DNA from: Bacteroidales bacterium M2
Lineage (GTDB): Bacteria > Bacteroidota > Bacteroidia > Bacteroidales > Muribaculaceae
Assembly: GCA_001689415.1 (NCBI GenBank)
Contig: LUJM01000073.1
Span: 36,468 to 100,467, forward strand
Direction: 5' to 3'
Length of the DNA: 64,000 nucleotides
Made by a program: the position numbers and the translations under genes. This document shows, piece by piece, positions 1-9,025 of the stretch. Position 1 is the stretch's first letter. Every line of letters begins with the position of its first letter. The notes beneath the pieces were generated by a model. It was not told where the DNA came from. It saw only the letters and a list, made by a program, of their open reading frames with translations, and did no database searches.

Positions 1-330
1 ATGTCGGCGTCGGACCGAGCCAAGCGAGTGCGCGAGGTCCTCGAGAGAGTAGGGCTGAGCCACCGCATGCGCCACATGCCCTCGCAACTCTCGGGCGGTC
101 AGTGCCAGCGCGTTGCTATTGCCCGCGCTATTGTCGGCAACCCCGAGATTATCCTTGCCGACGAACCGACCGGTAACCTCGACTCTAAAATGGGTGCCGA
201 GGTAATGGAACTTCTCCACTCACTCAACAAGGAAGACGGCCGTACCATTGTAATGGTTACGCACAACGAGCAGCAAGCTATGCAGACCGACCGTATCATA
301 CGTTTCTTCGACGGTCGTCAGGTGATGTAA
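1..330 (+). CDS. ABC transporter ATP-binding protein, MacB/LolD type (5' partial)
   Basis: This is the C-terminal part of the ATPase that powers an inner-membrane ABC exporter. The window opens inside the gene, so the Walker A half lies upstream and the Met at base 1 is probably internal. Visible are the signature LSGGQ (residues 30-34), Walker B ILADEP (51-56, catalytic Glu55), the D-loop NLD and the switch His88 in VTHN. Two FtsX-type permeases follow after 15 bp and then a TolC-like channel, all on one strand, so an exporter of the MacAB-TolC kind is inferred. LolD is similar in sequence, but the TolC partner argues against lipoprotein sorting. The substrate cannot be read from sequence. 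Confidence 0.93.
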   Translation: MSASDRAKRVREVLERVGLSHRMRHMPSQLSGGQCQRVAIARAIVGNPEIILADEPTGNLDSKMGAEVMELLHSLNKEDGRTIVMVTHNEQQAMQTDRIIRFFDGRQVM

Positions 331-345
331 AAAAGAAAAGCCCAT

Positions 346-1638
346 ATGAAAACAAACTATATCAAACAGGCCTGGACATCGCTACGGCAGCAGCCGGTCG
401 TGAGCATTGTCAGCGTAGCCGGTACCGCTCTGGCTATATTCCTGATTATGCTCGTGGTGATGATCGACCAGGTTCAGTATGAACCTTTTGCCCCCGAAAG
501 CAACCGCGACCGCTGGCTGATATACCGCACAGGTACCATTAGCAATGAGAAGTGGGGAGCTAATGATATGTCAAACGGCCCAATAGGCTTTAAAACAGTC
601 AAGCAGGTGCTCTACCGTATGGAAGTCCCCGAGGCAGTGACGGCATTTTCTGTCACTCCATCTACAGCATCTATCTCCCTGCCCAATGAGCCGGCCTTCG
701 GCCAACAACTTCTTGATGTAGATGACGGTTTCTGGAAGGTTTTCGACTTTACTTTCGTAGAGGGTAAACCTTTTACCAAAGAGGATTTTGATTCAGGCCA
801 GACAAAGGCTGTAGTATCAGAATCAACAGCGAAAAAGCTATTTGGAACTACCGATGTCGTGGGGCGCGAAATGCTTATAAATCATACGCCCTACAATATT
901 TGCGGCGTGGTTGAAGATGTGTCGAACCTTGCATCGTTTTCCTATGCAGATATATGGGTTCCCTTTACCTCGACCACGGTGGCTGATTTTCGCTGGTGCG
1001 AATATATGGGTGGTCTGAGTATGATAATGCTTGCCAAAGACCCCTCAGATATGCCCGCGATGCGCGAAGAATGTCATCGACTATTTGATGAACTCAACAA
1101 GGAAGCCGCCGCTAAGGGTTGGAAGTTTCTTCATCTCGAGCGCCCCTACACTCAGTTTGTAATGGCAAAAACAAGGGATGCCAGTCAAGGCCCGGATATG
1201 GACTCGGTTTACCGTCGCAAGTTTATCGTTTTTCTTATTCTGCTGATAGTTCCGGCTGTAAATCTCAGCTCCATGACCCATAGCCGCATGGTGCGTAGGC
1301 GCGAAGAAATAGGCGTGCGCAGGGCTTTCGGGGCAAAGCGCTCCGAGATTATTGCCAATCTGTTCTTCGAGAGCCTTATTATTACCATTGTCTCCGGCTT
1401 GATAGGATTGTTGATGAGCCTGATATGCGGTTTGTGCTTTGGCGATTCGATTTTTGATCCTTTCAGCTGGTCTGATAATTACAAGGTGACGAGTGTATCG
1501 TTGGTTCAGCTGTTCCACTGGTCGACCTTTGCCTGGACCATGCTCTTCTGCTTTATTCTCAATCTGCTCAGTGCCGCCTTGCCGTCGATCAATGCCTCGC
1601 GGGTAAATATTGTTAATGCAATATCGGGTAAACACTGA
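346..1638 (+). CDS. ABC transporter permease, FtsX/MacB-like
   Basis: Inner-membrane permease of a MacB-type exporter, 430 aa. A transmembrane helix near residues 18-42 is followed by a periplasmic MacB-PCD-like domain to about residue 285, then further hydrophobic helices near 290-310, 345-370 and 390-415. The segment REEIGVRRAFGAKR just after the second helix is the typical FtsX-family coupling motif. It begins 15 bp after the ATPase gene and ends 28 bp before a second, diverged permease, so the transporter is probably a heterodimer of permeases. Typical MacB fuses ATPase and permease; here they are separate, as is common in Bacteroidales. Substrate unknown. Confidence 0.9.
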   Translation: MKTNYIKQAWTSLRQQPVVSIVSVAGTALAIFLIMLVVMIDQVQYEPFAPESNRDRWLIYRTGTISNEKWGANDMSNGPIGFKTVKQVLYRMEVPEAVTAFSVTPSTASISLPNEPAFGQQLLDVDDGFWKVFDFTFVEGKPFTKEDFDSGQTKAVVSESTAKKLFGTTDVVGREMLINHTPYNICGVVEDVSNLASFSYADIWVPFTSTTVADFRWCEYMGGLSMIMLAKDPSDMPAMREECHRLFDELNKEAAAKGWKFLHLERPYTQFVMAKTRDASQGPDMDSVYRRKFIVFLILLIVPAVNLSSMTHSRMVRRREEIGVRRAFGAKRSEIIANLFFESLIITIVSGLIGLLMSLICGLCFGDSIFDPFSWSDNYKVTSVSLVQLFHWSTFAWTMLFCFILNLLSAALPSINASRVNIVNAISGKH

Positions 1639-1666
1639 TGCACCTAAAACCAAGAAATAACTGAAT

Positions 1667-2917
1667 ATGAAACGAAAATTATTTCGCCAGATATCCAATG
1701 AGTGGAAGAGCAATATATGGCTTGCCCTCGAATTACTCATTGTAAGTGTGGTATTATGGTTCGTTGTTGATTCGATGTACACTTTTTATGCCATTTTGAA
1801 CGAACCACGTGGCTTTGATACCGAACACTGCTATCTGATACAATTTGCTGAATTATCCGACCGCTCACCCGACTACAAGGAGTATGCAACACGGGAGGAG
1901 AAATCCGATGATTTCCTTCGTCTGTTCGACCGACTGGCGGCACGCCCCGAGGTAGTGGCCGTTGGCGTGGGACAAAATTCATATATATATAATGGCTCGA
2001 ATGGTGGTACTGCGTTGACAATCGATAGTATATCTACTACCGGCTGGGTGCTGCGCCGAGTTGTGTCGCCAGAATTCCCTATTATTTTCCGGGTGCATGG
2101 TTCTAATGGCGAAACACCCGAGCAGCTCGCCGAGATACTGCGTACCAAGCCTTTAGCACTGCTTTGCTCTGAAAATGTATTTCAGGAATATGGCAAAACT
2201 AATATGGATGAATATATAGGCCGCGATTTCTTTGAGTATAATTTTGGCGATACAATTCCCTTGTCGGCTACTTATAAAACTGTCCGATATGGCGATTACT
2301 TTCCTGCTGTAGCTTCTCGTTCGATTATGCGCTCTGTTCCCCGAGAGCACTACTGCGGAATGATGAACGAAATGTTTCTCCGAGTGAAAGACAATATGGA
2401 TCACGACTTCATCGAAAACCTGATGAAGGATGCTGCAAAAGACCTGCGTTTCGGCAATTTTTATATCGCTAATGTAAAGTCTTTCGATGATATAAGGAAC
2501 AGATTCCAATTAAACTCCGAGAATGGCAAGCGCAATCTGTATACCATTATACTATTCCTTGCTGTCAATATCTTTCTCGGTCTTTTGGGCACGTTCTGGT
2601 TCCGTACACAGACCCGGGTTCCCGAGATTGCCATACGCATGGCAAACGGAGCTACCCGAGGCGATATATTCCGGCGCTTTATAGGCGAGGGCGAGTTGCT
2701 GTTGTTGCTGATAATGCCTATTGCCATTGCTATTGAATGGGCATTGACATTCTTTGGATACAACAGCTATTATAATGGCTTCTTCTCGCCCGGGCGCTTT
2801 GCGATTTGTGTGCTAATCTCTTATGCCCTTATGGCATTTATGATATTCCTCGGTACGGTCATACCGGCTTACCGTGCGATGAAACTACAGCCCGCTGCGG
2901 CTCTTAAAGAAGAATAA
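1667..2917 (+). CDS. ABC transporter permease, FtsX-like (second subunit)
   Basis: Second permease subunit, 416 aa, with the same plan as its upstream neighbour: helix at about 18-42, a periplasmic region, then helices around 290-310, 340-360 and 380-405. The cytoplasmic motif PEIAIRMANGATRGDI is the FtsX-family counterpart of the EEIGVRRAFGA motif in the first permease. The gene ends one base before the TolC-like gene starts, indicating an operon. The two permeases differ strongly in their periplasmic parts, which suggests non-identical roles in a heterodimer rather than a recent duplication. Confidence 0.87.
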   Translation: MKRKLFRQISNEWKSNIWLALELLIVSVVLWFVVDSMYTFYAILNEPRGFDTEHCYLIQFAELSDRSPDYKEYATREEKSDDFLRLFDRLAARPEVVAVGVGQNSYIYNGSNGGTALTIDSISTTGWVLRRVVSPEFPIIFRVHGSNGETPEQLAEILRTKPLALLCSENVFQEYGKTNMDEYIGRDFFEYNFGDTIPLSATYKTVRYGDYFPAVASRSIMRSVPREHYCGMMNEMFLRVKDNMDHDFIENLMKDAAKDLRFGNFYIANVKSFDDIRNRFQLNSENGKRNLYTIILFLAVNIFLGLLGTFWFRTQTRVPEIAIRMANGATRGDIFRRFIGEGELLLLLIMPIAIAIEWALTFFGYNSYYNGFFSPGRFAICVLISYALMAFMIFLGTVIPAYRAMKLQPAAALKEE

Positions 2918-2918
2918 G

Positions 2919-4403
2919 ATGAGGTGTTTACGATTGATTGGGCTCATCTTTGCGCTTGCGACCACCTTGGCCGCAAGCGCATTTGAGGGCCTGGTGCGAA
3001 ATATTACTCTCGACGAGGCGATACTCATGGCGAGGGCAAACAGCGTTGACGCCGCCGTGGCACTCAACGAGTTGCGAAAGGCCTACTGGAGCTACCGCAC
3101 GTATCGAGCCGACCTCTTGCCGGAGGTAAACCTCAATGCCACAGTGCCGAGCTATCGCAAGAGCTACAGCACCTACCAGCACGAGGATGGCTCGTACTCG
3201 TTTGTGCGCAACAATGTGATGCAGATGACGGGCGAGATTTCGATAGACCAAAATATATGGTTTACCGGAGGCAAACTGTCGCTCAATACCTCGATAGACT
3301 TCCTCAAGCAACTCGAGAATCCGCGCTACAACCGCTTTATGTCGGTTCCTGTGGCCTTGACACTTTCGCAGCCTATTTTCGGAGTCAACAACATCAAGTG
3401 GAACCGGCGCATCGAGCCGGTACGCTACGCCGAGGCCAAAGCTTCGTTTATCAGCGCGACCGAAAATGTTGCCCTTACGGCCATACAGTATTTTTTCAAC
3501 CTGCTCTTGGCCAAGGAAAATGTGAGTATAGCTGCGCAGAACCTTGCCAACGCCTCCAAGCTCTACGAGGTTGCCAAGGCCAAGCGCGAAATGGGCCAGA
3601 TAAGCAAGAACGACCTGCTGCAGCTCGAACTCAACCTGCTCAATGCCGAATCGTCCCTTACCGACAGCGAGAGCAACTACCGCGCATCGATGTTCAGGCT
3701 GCAGAGCTTTCTCAATATCGAAGAAGAAGTGACCCTCGACCCGGTTGTGCCGTCGACGATACCGCAGGCCTTTGTGAGCTATCCCGACGTGCTCGAAAAA
3801 GCGCATGCCAACAATAGCTTTGCCAAAAACATACGCCGCCGCCAGCTCGAGGCCGACTATGCCGTGGCCAAGGCAAAGGGCAACCAACGACAGATCATGC
3901 TGTTTGCGCAGGTGGGCTTTACCGGTACCGCCGACCGCTTCGGTCCGGCCTACGACCGCCTCAAGGATAACCAGGTAGTGGAAATCGGTTTCAAAATCCC
4001 TATCCTCGACTGGGGTAAGCGTCGCGGGCAGGTAAAGGTGAGCGAGAGCAACCGCGAGGTGGTAGAGAGCCGTTTGAAGAAAGAGCAAATGGAGTTTGAC
4101 CAGAATATTTTTATCCTTTGCGAACGCTTCAACAACCAGCAGCGCCAGCTTGCCATATCGGTACGTGCCGATACGATTGCACAGCGCCGCTACGATACCA
4201 ATGTGGAGACATTCATGATCGGCAAGATCTCGACCCTCGACCTCAACGACTCGCAGGTGAGCAAGGACCAGAGCCGACAGGAGTATATCAACCAGCTCTA
4301 TCTCTACTGGAATTACTACTACCAGCTCCGCAGCCTCGCCCTGTGGGACTTTTCGACCAATACGGGCATTGATGCCGACATAGAAAAAATAGTAAAGCGT
4401 TGA
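2919..4403 (+). CDS. TolC-family outer membrane efflux protein
   Basis: Outer-membrane channel, 494 aa, close to the usual length of the family. An N-terminal signal peptide (about residues 1-21, hydrophobic, ending ASAFEG) is followed by two long alpha-helical repeats typical of TolC, rich in Asn/Gln/Glu with recurring blocks such as LLQLELNLLNAE and TLDLNDSQ. It directly follows the two permeases and would complete a tripartite exporter. No membrane-fusion (HlyD/MacA) gene is seen in the window; it may lie upstream of base 1. A separate promoter follows the gene, so the two-component genes downstream can be expressed independently. Confidence 0.92.
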   Translation: MRCLRLIGLIFALATTLAASAFEGLVRNITLDEAILMARANSVDAAVALNELRKAYWSYRTYRADLLPEVNLNATVPSYRKSYSTYQHEDGSYSFVRNNVMQMTGEISIDQNIWFTGGKLSLNTSIDFLKQLENPRYNRFMSVPVALTLSQPIFGVNNIKWNRRIEPVRYAEAKASFISATENVALTAIQYFFNLLLAKENVSIAAQNLANASKLYEVAKAKREMGQISKNDLLQLELNLLNAESSLTDSESNYRASMFRLQSFLNIEEEVTLDPVVPSTIPQAFVSYPDVLEKAHANNSFAKNIRRRQLEADYAVAKAKGNQRQIMLFAQVGFTGTADRFGPAYDRLKDNQVVEIGFKIPILDWGKRRGQVKVSESNREVVESRLKKEQMEFDQNIFILCERFNNQQRQLAISVRADTIAQRRYDTNVETFMIGKISTLDLNDSQVSKDQSRQEYINQLYLYWNYYYQLRSLALWDFSTNTGIDADIEKIVKR

Positions 4404-4431
4404 AAGTGTAGGGTCACTCAAAAAAAATAGT

Positions 4432-4439
4432 TATCTTTG
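4432..4439 (+). promoter_or_regulatory. Bacteroidetes-type -7 box before the response regulator
   Basis: The octamer TATCTTTG fits the TAnnTTTG -7 consensus of the Bacteroidetes primary sigma factor and lies 5-12 bp upstream of the response-regulator ATG. It implies an own start for the regulator-kinase pair, with almost no leader. Confidence 0.6.
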
Positions 4440-4443
4440 TATT

Positions 4444-5769
4444 ATGATTCTCATTGTTGATGACGACGCTGCTGTGCGCCTATCGTTAAAACTGCTGCTC
4501 TCGCGCAATGGGTTCGAGACATGCGAGGCCTCCTCTCCCAAGGAAGCCATGGCTGTGGTGCGCACTACCACCCCGCGGCTCGTTATCCTCGATATGAACT
4601 TCTCGCGTACTACTACCGGCGAGGAAGGCTTGGTGCTCTTGCGGCAAATCAAGATTTTTCATCCAACGGTGCCGGTGATACTTATCACAGCCTGGGGCAG
4701 TATACCTCTCGCCGTCGAGGGTGTGCGTGCCGGTGCTTTCGACTTTATCACCAAGCCTTGGGATAACCAGGCCTTGCTGCAGCGCGTAAATGTCGCCCTC
4801 GACCTCAGTACTCCGGCTGTAGAACAGGACAAGGACGGTTTTGATGCATCGTTTATAATCGGCCGGTCACCGGCATTGCTCAATGTACTCGATACTGTTC
4901 GCCGTATCGCCGCTACCGATGCCCCTGTGCTTATCATGGGCGAGAACGGTACCGGCAAGGAGCTCATAGCCGAGGCGATACACCGAAATTCGCAGCGCAA
5001 GGATAAGCAAATGGTCAAGGTGAACCTCGGCGGTATTTCGTCGTCGCTGTTCGAGAGCGAGATGTTCGGCCACCGCAAGGGAGCTTTTACCGGGGCTGTA
5101 GCCGACCGCAAGGGGCGTTTTGCCATTGCCGACGGCGGCACGATATTCCTCGATGAAATCGGCGAGCTCGACCTCAATTGTCAGGTCAAGCTGCTGAGGG
5201 TATTGCAGGAGCATACCTACGAGATGCTTGGTGATTCGAAACCACTCCACAGCGATATACGCGCCATTTGTGCCACAAATGCCGACCTGCCCGCAATGGT
5301 GGCGGCAAAGACCTTCCGCGAGGACCTTTTCTACCGCATCAATCTGATAACTGTCACCCTGCCTCCACTGCGCGAACGAACCGACGATATACCTCTGCTT
5401 GTAGAGCATTTTGCCCGACTGCATGGCGAGGCCAACGGCAAGACACCGCCTGCAATCACAGCCGATGCTATGGATTTTCTCAAGACGCTGCCGTATCCGG
5501 GCAATATCCGCGAGCTCAAGAACTTGGTCGAGCGCACCATGCTTGTCACCGTCGGCGATACCCTTACCGCCGCCGATTTCCGGGCACAATACAATGGTCC
5601 GGAACCGGGACCGGTGTCTTCGGCATCGAGCCTTGAGTCCAAGGAGCGCCGTGCTATCGAGACGGCACTTGCTCAGTCGGGAGGGAACATGTCGCGAACA
5701 GCCGCGATACTCGGCATAAGCCGCCAGGCTCTATACCGTCGAATGGAAAAATACGGCATTACTACATGA
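4444..5769 (+). CDS. Sigma-54-dependent response regulator, NtrC family
   Basis: Transcription activator, 441 aa. Receiver domain at residues 1-118 with acidic pocket VDDD (5-8), phosphoacceptor Asp50 and Lys104 in TKP. The AAA+ sigma-54 interaction domain spans about 137-365: Walker A GENGTGKE (166-173), GAFTGA loop (213-218) that contacts sigma-54, Walker B TIFLDE (233-238). A Fis-type helix-turn-helix lies at about 405-438 (GGNMSRTAAILGISRQALYR). The stop overlaps the start of the histidine kinase gene by 4 bp. Position suggests it responds to stress sensed by the kinase and activates the upstream exporter or envelope genes from sigma-54 promoters; that target is inference. Confidence 0.95.
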   Translation: MILIVDDDAAVRLSLKLLLSRNGFETCEASSPKEAMAVVRTTTPRLVILDMNFSRTTTGEEGLVLLRQIKIFHPTVPVILITAWGSIPLAVEGVRAGAFDFITKPWDNQALLQRVNVALDLSTPAVEQDKDGFDASFIIGRSPALLNVLDTVRRIAATDAPVLIMGENGTGKELIAEAIHRNSQRKDKQMVKVNLGGISSSLFESEMFGHRKGAFTGAVADRKGRFAIADGGTIFLDEIGELDLNCQVKLLRVLQEHTYEMLGDSKPLHSDIRAICATNADLPAMVAAKTFREDLFYRINLITVTLPPLRERTDDIPLLVEHFARLHGEANGKTPPAITADAMDFLKTLPYPGNIRELKNLVERTMLVTVGDTLTAADFRAQYNGPEPGPVSSASSLESKERRAIETALAQSGGNMSRTAAILGISRQALYRRMEKYGITT

Positions 5770-7076
5770 GAATAAACCTGATATTCGGTCTCATTATCTT
5801 ATTGCTTGCAGCCTCACTGTATATTACATTGCAGCTGTCGGCCGGTGTCGCTCCGGCGGTTTACTATATCGGTATAGGCCTCTCGGCGCTCGCTATCATA
5901 TTGTTGGTGGTATTTTACCGGTCGGTTATGAAACCCATACGCAGCATAACCAATGGAGCCGACTTGCTCAAGGCTCAGGATTTCAGCAGCCGTCTGGCTC
6001 ATGTAAACCAATGCGAGGCCGACAAGATTATCGACATGTTCAATGGCATGATGTCGGCCCTGCGCGAGGAACGGCTTGCCATGCGCGAGCAAAACCACCT
6101 GCTCGACCTCCTCATAGCAGTGTCGCCTATGGGTATCATGATGCTCGATGAGCGCGACAATATAGTGAGCGCCAACGATGCCGCCGCTCTCTTTCTTGGC
6201 AAGGATAGTGCCGGAGAATTGGAAAATACCCCCTTGGCCGCCCTCGATTCACAGCTGGGGCAATCGATTATAGCGATGCCGCGGAATCAGTCGGCAACAG
6301 TGCGACTCAACGACTCGATGATATACCGCTGCTCGAGGCTGCAGTTTATAGACAAGGGTTATAATCATCCCTTTATACTCATCGAGAAACTGACCGAAGA
6401 TATAATTCTCGCCGAGAAAAAGAGCTACGAAAAGGTGATACGTGTCATAGCCCATGAGGTCAACAATTCCATGGCCGGAGTGAATTCGCTGCTGTCGGTG
6501 GCCTCGCAGGTTGTCGGCGAACGTTCTCCGGCCGATATAGATCTTGTCGAACTCATGGCGGTATGCGAAGAGCGCTGCCGTGCCTTGAGCCGCTTCATCA
6601 CATCGTATGCCGACGTGGTCAAGATTCCCGAGGTGGTACTTTGCCATGCCGACCTCAACGAGGCTGTAGACCGCTGGCGAGTGATGCTCGAGAGCTTGTG
6701 CGTTGGCAGGGATATAAACCTCGAAATACGCCTTTGCGACGGTGAGGTGCCTGTGGATTTCGACCCGGTGCTTTTCGAACAGGTGTTGATTAATATAGTT
6801 AAAAACTCGGTAGAAAGCATAGGCGACCGCAAAGGCGAGATAAGGATTACCACCCAGGCCTCGCCCCCGGGATTGACGGTATGCGACAATGGCGACGGCA
6901 TCAGCGCCGAAGCTGCCGATAAGCTTTTCAGCCCCTTCTTTTCCACCAAGCCCGACGGCCACGGCATCGGCCTGATGTTTATCAGCGAAGTCTTGCACAA
7001 ACACAAATGCGCCTTCTCGCTCTCCACCGACCCCGACACTCTCACCCGCTTCACAATCCGTTTCCCCCGGGTGTGA
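5766..7076 (+). CDS. Sensor histidine kinase, NtrY-like
   Basis: Membrane sensor kinase, 436 aa, translationally coupled to the sigma-54 regulator by an ATGA overlap. Two helices (about 5-25 and 32-52) bracket a very short periplasmic loop, so it probably senses within or near the membrane. HAMP-like linker at 53-105, PAS-like domain at about 110-210, H-box IAHEVNN with phospho-His230, then N-box (NIVKNSVES), G1 (DNGDGI), F (FFSTK) and G2 (GHGIGL) of the HATPase domain. The tiny extracytoplasmic region resembles intramembrane-sensing kinases paired with ABC exporters. All catalytic boxes are intact. Confidence 0.94.
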   Translation: MRINLIFGLIILLLAASLYITLQLSAGVAPAVYYIGIGLSALAIILLVVFYRSVMKPIRSITNGADLLKAQDFSSRLAHVNQCEADKIIDMFNGMMSALREERLAMREQNHLLDLLIAVSPMGIMMLDERDNIVSANDAAALFLGKDSAGELENTPLAALDSQLGQSIIAMPRNQSATVRLNDSMIYRCSRLQFIDKGYNHPFILIEKLTEDIILAEKKSYEKVIRVIAHEVNNSMAGVNSLLSVASQVVGERSPADIDLVELMAVCEERCRALSRFITSYADVVKIPEVVLCHADLNEAVDRWRVMLESLCVGRDINLEIRLCDGEVPVDFDPVLFEQVLINIVKNSVESIGDRKGEIRITTQASPPGLTVCDNGDGISAEAADKLFSPFFSTKPDGHGIGLMFISEVLHKHKCAFSLSTDPDTLTRFTIRFPRV

Positions 7077-7112
7077 ATATGGAGAAATCATAGTCAGTTT
7101 TGCCTTTTGCAA

Positions 7113-7243
7113 AAAACGCTAAAATGAGCTGAAACGACCCGAAAATTTCCGTCAGAAGGCGAAAATGCTCGATTTTGCGGCCATTTCCGGCCTGAAACGA
7201 CCCAAAAATTTCCGTTTCGTGAAAAATAAGGAGTTGCAAAACT
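7113..7243 (+). repeat. 131-bp direct repeat, left copy, flanking the AbiL-like cassette
   Basis: Matches 9006-9136 at 129 of 131 positions by eye (two transitions near the middle). It lies after the histidine kinase gene and just before the cassette promoter. Inside it, the motif GAAACGACCC(G/A)AAAATTTCC occurs twice about 63 bp apart. Its first bases correspond to the last codons and stop of the rloB-like gene in the right copy. Confidence 0.93.
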
Positions 7244-7265
7244 TCGTTTGCTCGATAATTAGTAT

Positions 7266-7273
7266 TATCTTTG
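7266..7273 (+). promoter_or_regulatory. Bacteroidetes-type -7 box of the AbiL-like operon
   Basis: TATCTTTG sits 16 bp before the ATPase ATG with a TTTG about 16 bp further upstream. It is placed directly after the left direct repeat, so the cassette carries its own promoter. Confidence 0.6.
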
Positions 7274-7289
7274 CACAAAACGTTAAGTT

Positions 7290-8468
7290 ATGATATTAAG
7301 CCTCCGGTTAAAGAATTTTTTCTCCCTGAGAGATGAAGCAGTGCTTGACTTCACAGCCGATAGAAGTGCCCGCAAAACACAAGATTATCTGCCCGAGAAC
7401 CTTATTGAGTTTTCCGGAGATAAGTTTGTGAATATTATAGGTCTCTTTGGAAGCAATGCCGCCGGAAAGTCAAATATCATAAAGGCAATTGATTTCTGCC
7501 GGAAACTGATACTCACGTCGCATCTTAACAACGAAGGCGATGTGTTTGATTTCGAGGCATTCAAATTCCAACCGGATCAGCCATCGGAATTTTATATCAA
7601 TTTTGTCACTGAAGGAAAAGAGTACGAGTATTCATTTGTGCTCGATAGCGAAAAAATCATTTCAGAGAATCTATATCATTACCCCAATAAACGTCGAGCC
7701 CGTATTTTTTCGCGAGAGAATACATATTCATTCATACATGGAAAAGGGGCGATGTCGCGGCCTGTTGAGATAGAATCCAATACGGGCTCTAAAACCTTGT
7801 TTTTGAGCCGGGCAAGTTCGATGAACCGTCCGATAGCCCAACTTATATATCGCTTCTTCCTCAATGAGGTAACGGTTGGAATCGGAGCTCTTGATTTTTC
7901 CAAACTCACCCGCGATAAACTCGAAGCGAACAAGGATTTATTACTTAAGGCTTTTGAGATAAGCGACAGTGATATCGTTGATATAAAGTTGACAGAGGTG
8001 ATTCCCGGTCAGCTTGTATTGCAAAGTTTTCATCGAGAAAATCCTAATATCGCATTTGACTTTGAGCGAGAAGAATCCGACGGTACCAAGAGACTGCTTT
8101 TCATACTGTTGACGATTTTACAAAAGTCGCTGGCCGGAATGACGATTTTCCTCGATGAGTTCGACCTTAAATTGCATCTGCGTCTGGCCGAATTTCTACT
8201 TGATGTCATTAGGGCATCGCGTGGCGCACAATTTGTATTTACAAGTCATAATGCCATGCTGATAGATACCGACAAGCTGCGTAGAGAGCAGATTGTATTT
8301 GTAAACAAACTTGACAATGGTAATTCGGAGTTTGTGCCACTGTCTGATTATGAGGGCTTGAGTAAGTCGACAGATATACGTAAAGCCTATTTACAGGGGC
8401 GCTTCGATGCAGTACCTTATATCTGCAATAATTTTGAAATCCTCTCTGAATTGCTTATCACAAAATGA
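7290..8468 (+). CDS. AAA ATPase, RloA/AbiLi-like (putative phage defence)
   Basis: Predicted SMC/ABC-like ATPase of the AAA_15/AAA_21 type, 392 aa. Walker A GSNAAGKS is at residues 54-61; the signature-like ESDGTKRL and the Walker B IFLDEFD lie in the C-terminal third, followed by the conserved FTSHN switch. The N terminus (LRLKNFFSLRDEA) is the typical opening of this family. Its stop overlaps the start of an RloB-like gene by 4 bp. This pair matches RloA/RloB, also called AbiLi/AbiLii, found in restriction-linked and abortive-infection loci; the general mode is an ATPase sensor controlling a partner effector. Defence function here is inference from family and from the flanking direct repeats. 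Confidence 0.85.
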   Translation: MILSLRLKNFFSLRDEAVLDFTADRSARKTQDYLPENLIEFSGDKFVNIIGLFGSNAAGKSNIIKAIDFCRKLILTSHLNNEGDVFDFEAFKFQPDQPSEFYINFVTEGKEYEYSFVLDSEKIISENLYHYPNKRRARIFSRENTYSFIHGKGAMSRPVEIESNTGSKTLFLSRASSMNRPIAQLIYRFFLNEVTVGIGALDFSKLTRDKLEANKDLLLKAFEISDSDIVDIKLTEVIPGQLVLQSFHRENPNIAFDFEREESDGTKRLLFILLTILQKSLAGMTIFLDEFDLKLHLRLAEFLLDVIRASRGAQFVFTSHNAMLIDTDKLRREQIVFVNKLDNGNSEFVPLSDYEGLSKSTDIRKAYLQGRFDAVPYICNNFEILSELLITK

Positions 8469-9025
8469 GGGAACGGAGATTTTCAAAAAAGCGCATGCCA
8501 CGGCGCGTATTCCTTGTGATTTGTGAAGGCGATACAGAGGAAACTTATGTAGAGGCTCTTAAACAGCATTTTAGACTTCCGATTGCAATCAAGACAAAGG
8601 TAAGTGGAAATAAAATAAATGCAAGGTTAGTTGCCCAGTATATCAAGGAGCTTGGACTGGCAAAGGATGACGACTATCAGGTTTTCTATATTTATGATTC
8701 GGATATAGATTGTGTTGTAGAGAAGGTGAGAGCTTTGCCCGGAATATGTGTGTTGTCGAATCCGTGTATAGAATTATGGTATATGTTGCACCATGCGGAA
8801 TGCCGCAGACCATTGGATTCAGCCAATATGCTAAAAGTTTTTTCGGTTTCTCACCATATTTGGAAATCCTACCTCAAAGGGCGGCTTAGCAACGAGCAAA
8901 TGCGTCATTTGATAGAGAACCGGGGTTTTGCTGCCGAGCGGGCCGCGAAGTTGCGGTGGCCTGATAATCCGTCGTCGAATATGGGCGTTTTTATCGAGGC
9001 TCTCGAAAACGCTAAAATGAGCTGA
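8465..9025 (+). CDS. RloB/AbiLii-like protein (putative TOPRIM-fold effector)
   Basis: Small RloB-family protein, 186 aa. Seen: CEGDTEE at residues 20-26, the acidic cluster YDSDID at 77-82, SNPCIELW at 98-105 and a C-terminal NPSSNMG, which match the conserved blocks of RloB proteins (ECEG..TE, DxD, SNP.FE.W, NPST). These acidic blocks resemble a TOPRIM-like metal site, so a nucleic-acid-cleaving effector is plausible but unproven. It overlaps the ATPase gene by 4 bp. The last six codons and stop lie inside the right-hand 131-bp direct repeat, so the repeat supplies the protein's C terminus. Confidence 0.83.
   Translation: MRERRFSKKRMPRRVFLVICEGDTEETYVEALKQHFRLPIAIKTKVSGNKINARLVAQYIKELGLAKDDDYQVFYIYDSDIDCVVEKVRALPGICVLSNPCIELWYMLHHAECRRPLDSANMLKVFSVSHHIWKSYLKGRLSNEQMRHLIENRGFAAERAAKLRWPDNPSSNMGVFIEALENAKMS

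Noticed and set aside
2928..4421. 497-aa open frame on the minus strand opposite the TolC gene
   Set aside because: Mirror of codon bias in a well-supported TolC protein; no signal peptide or family motifs.
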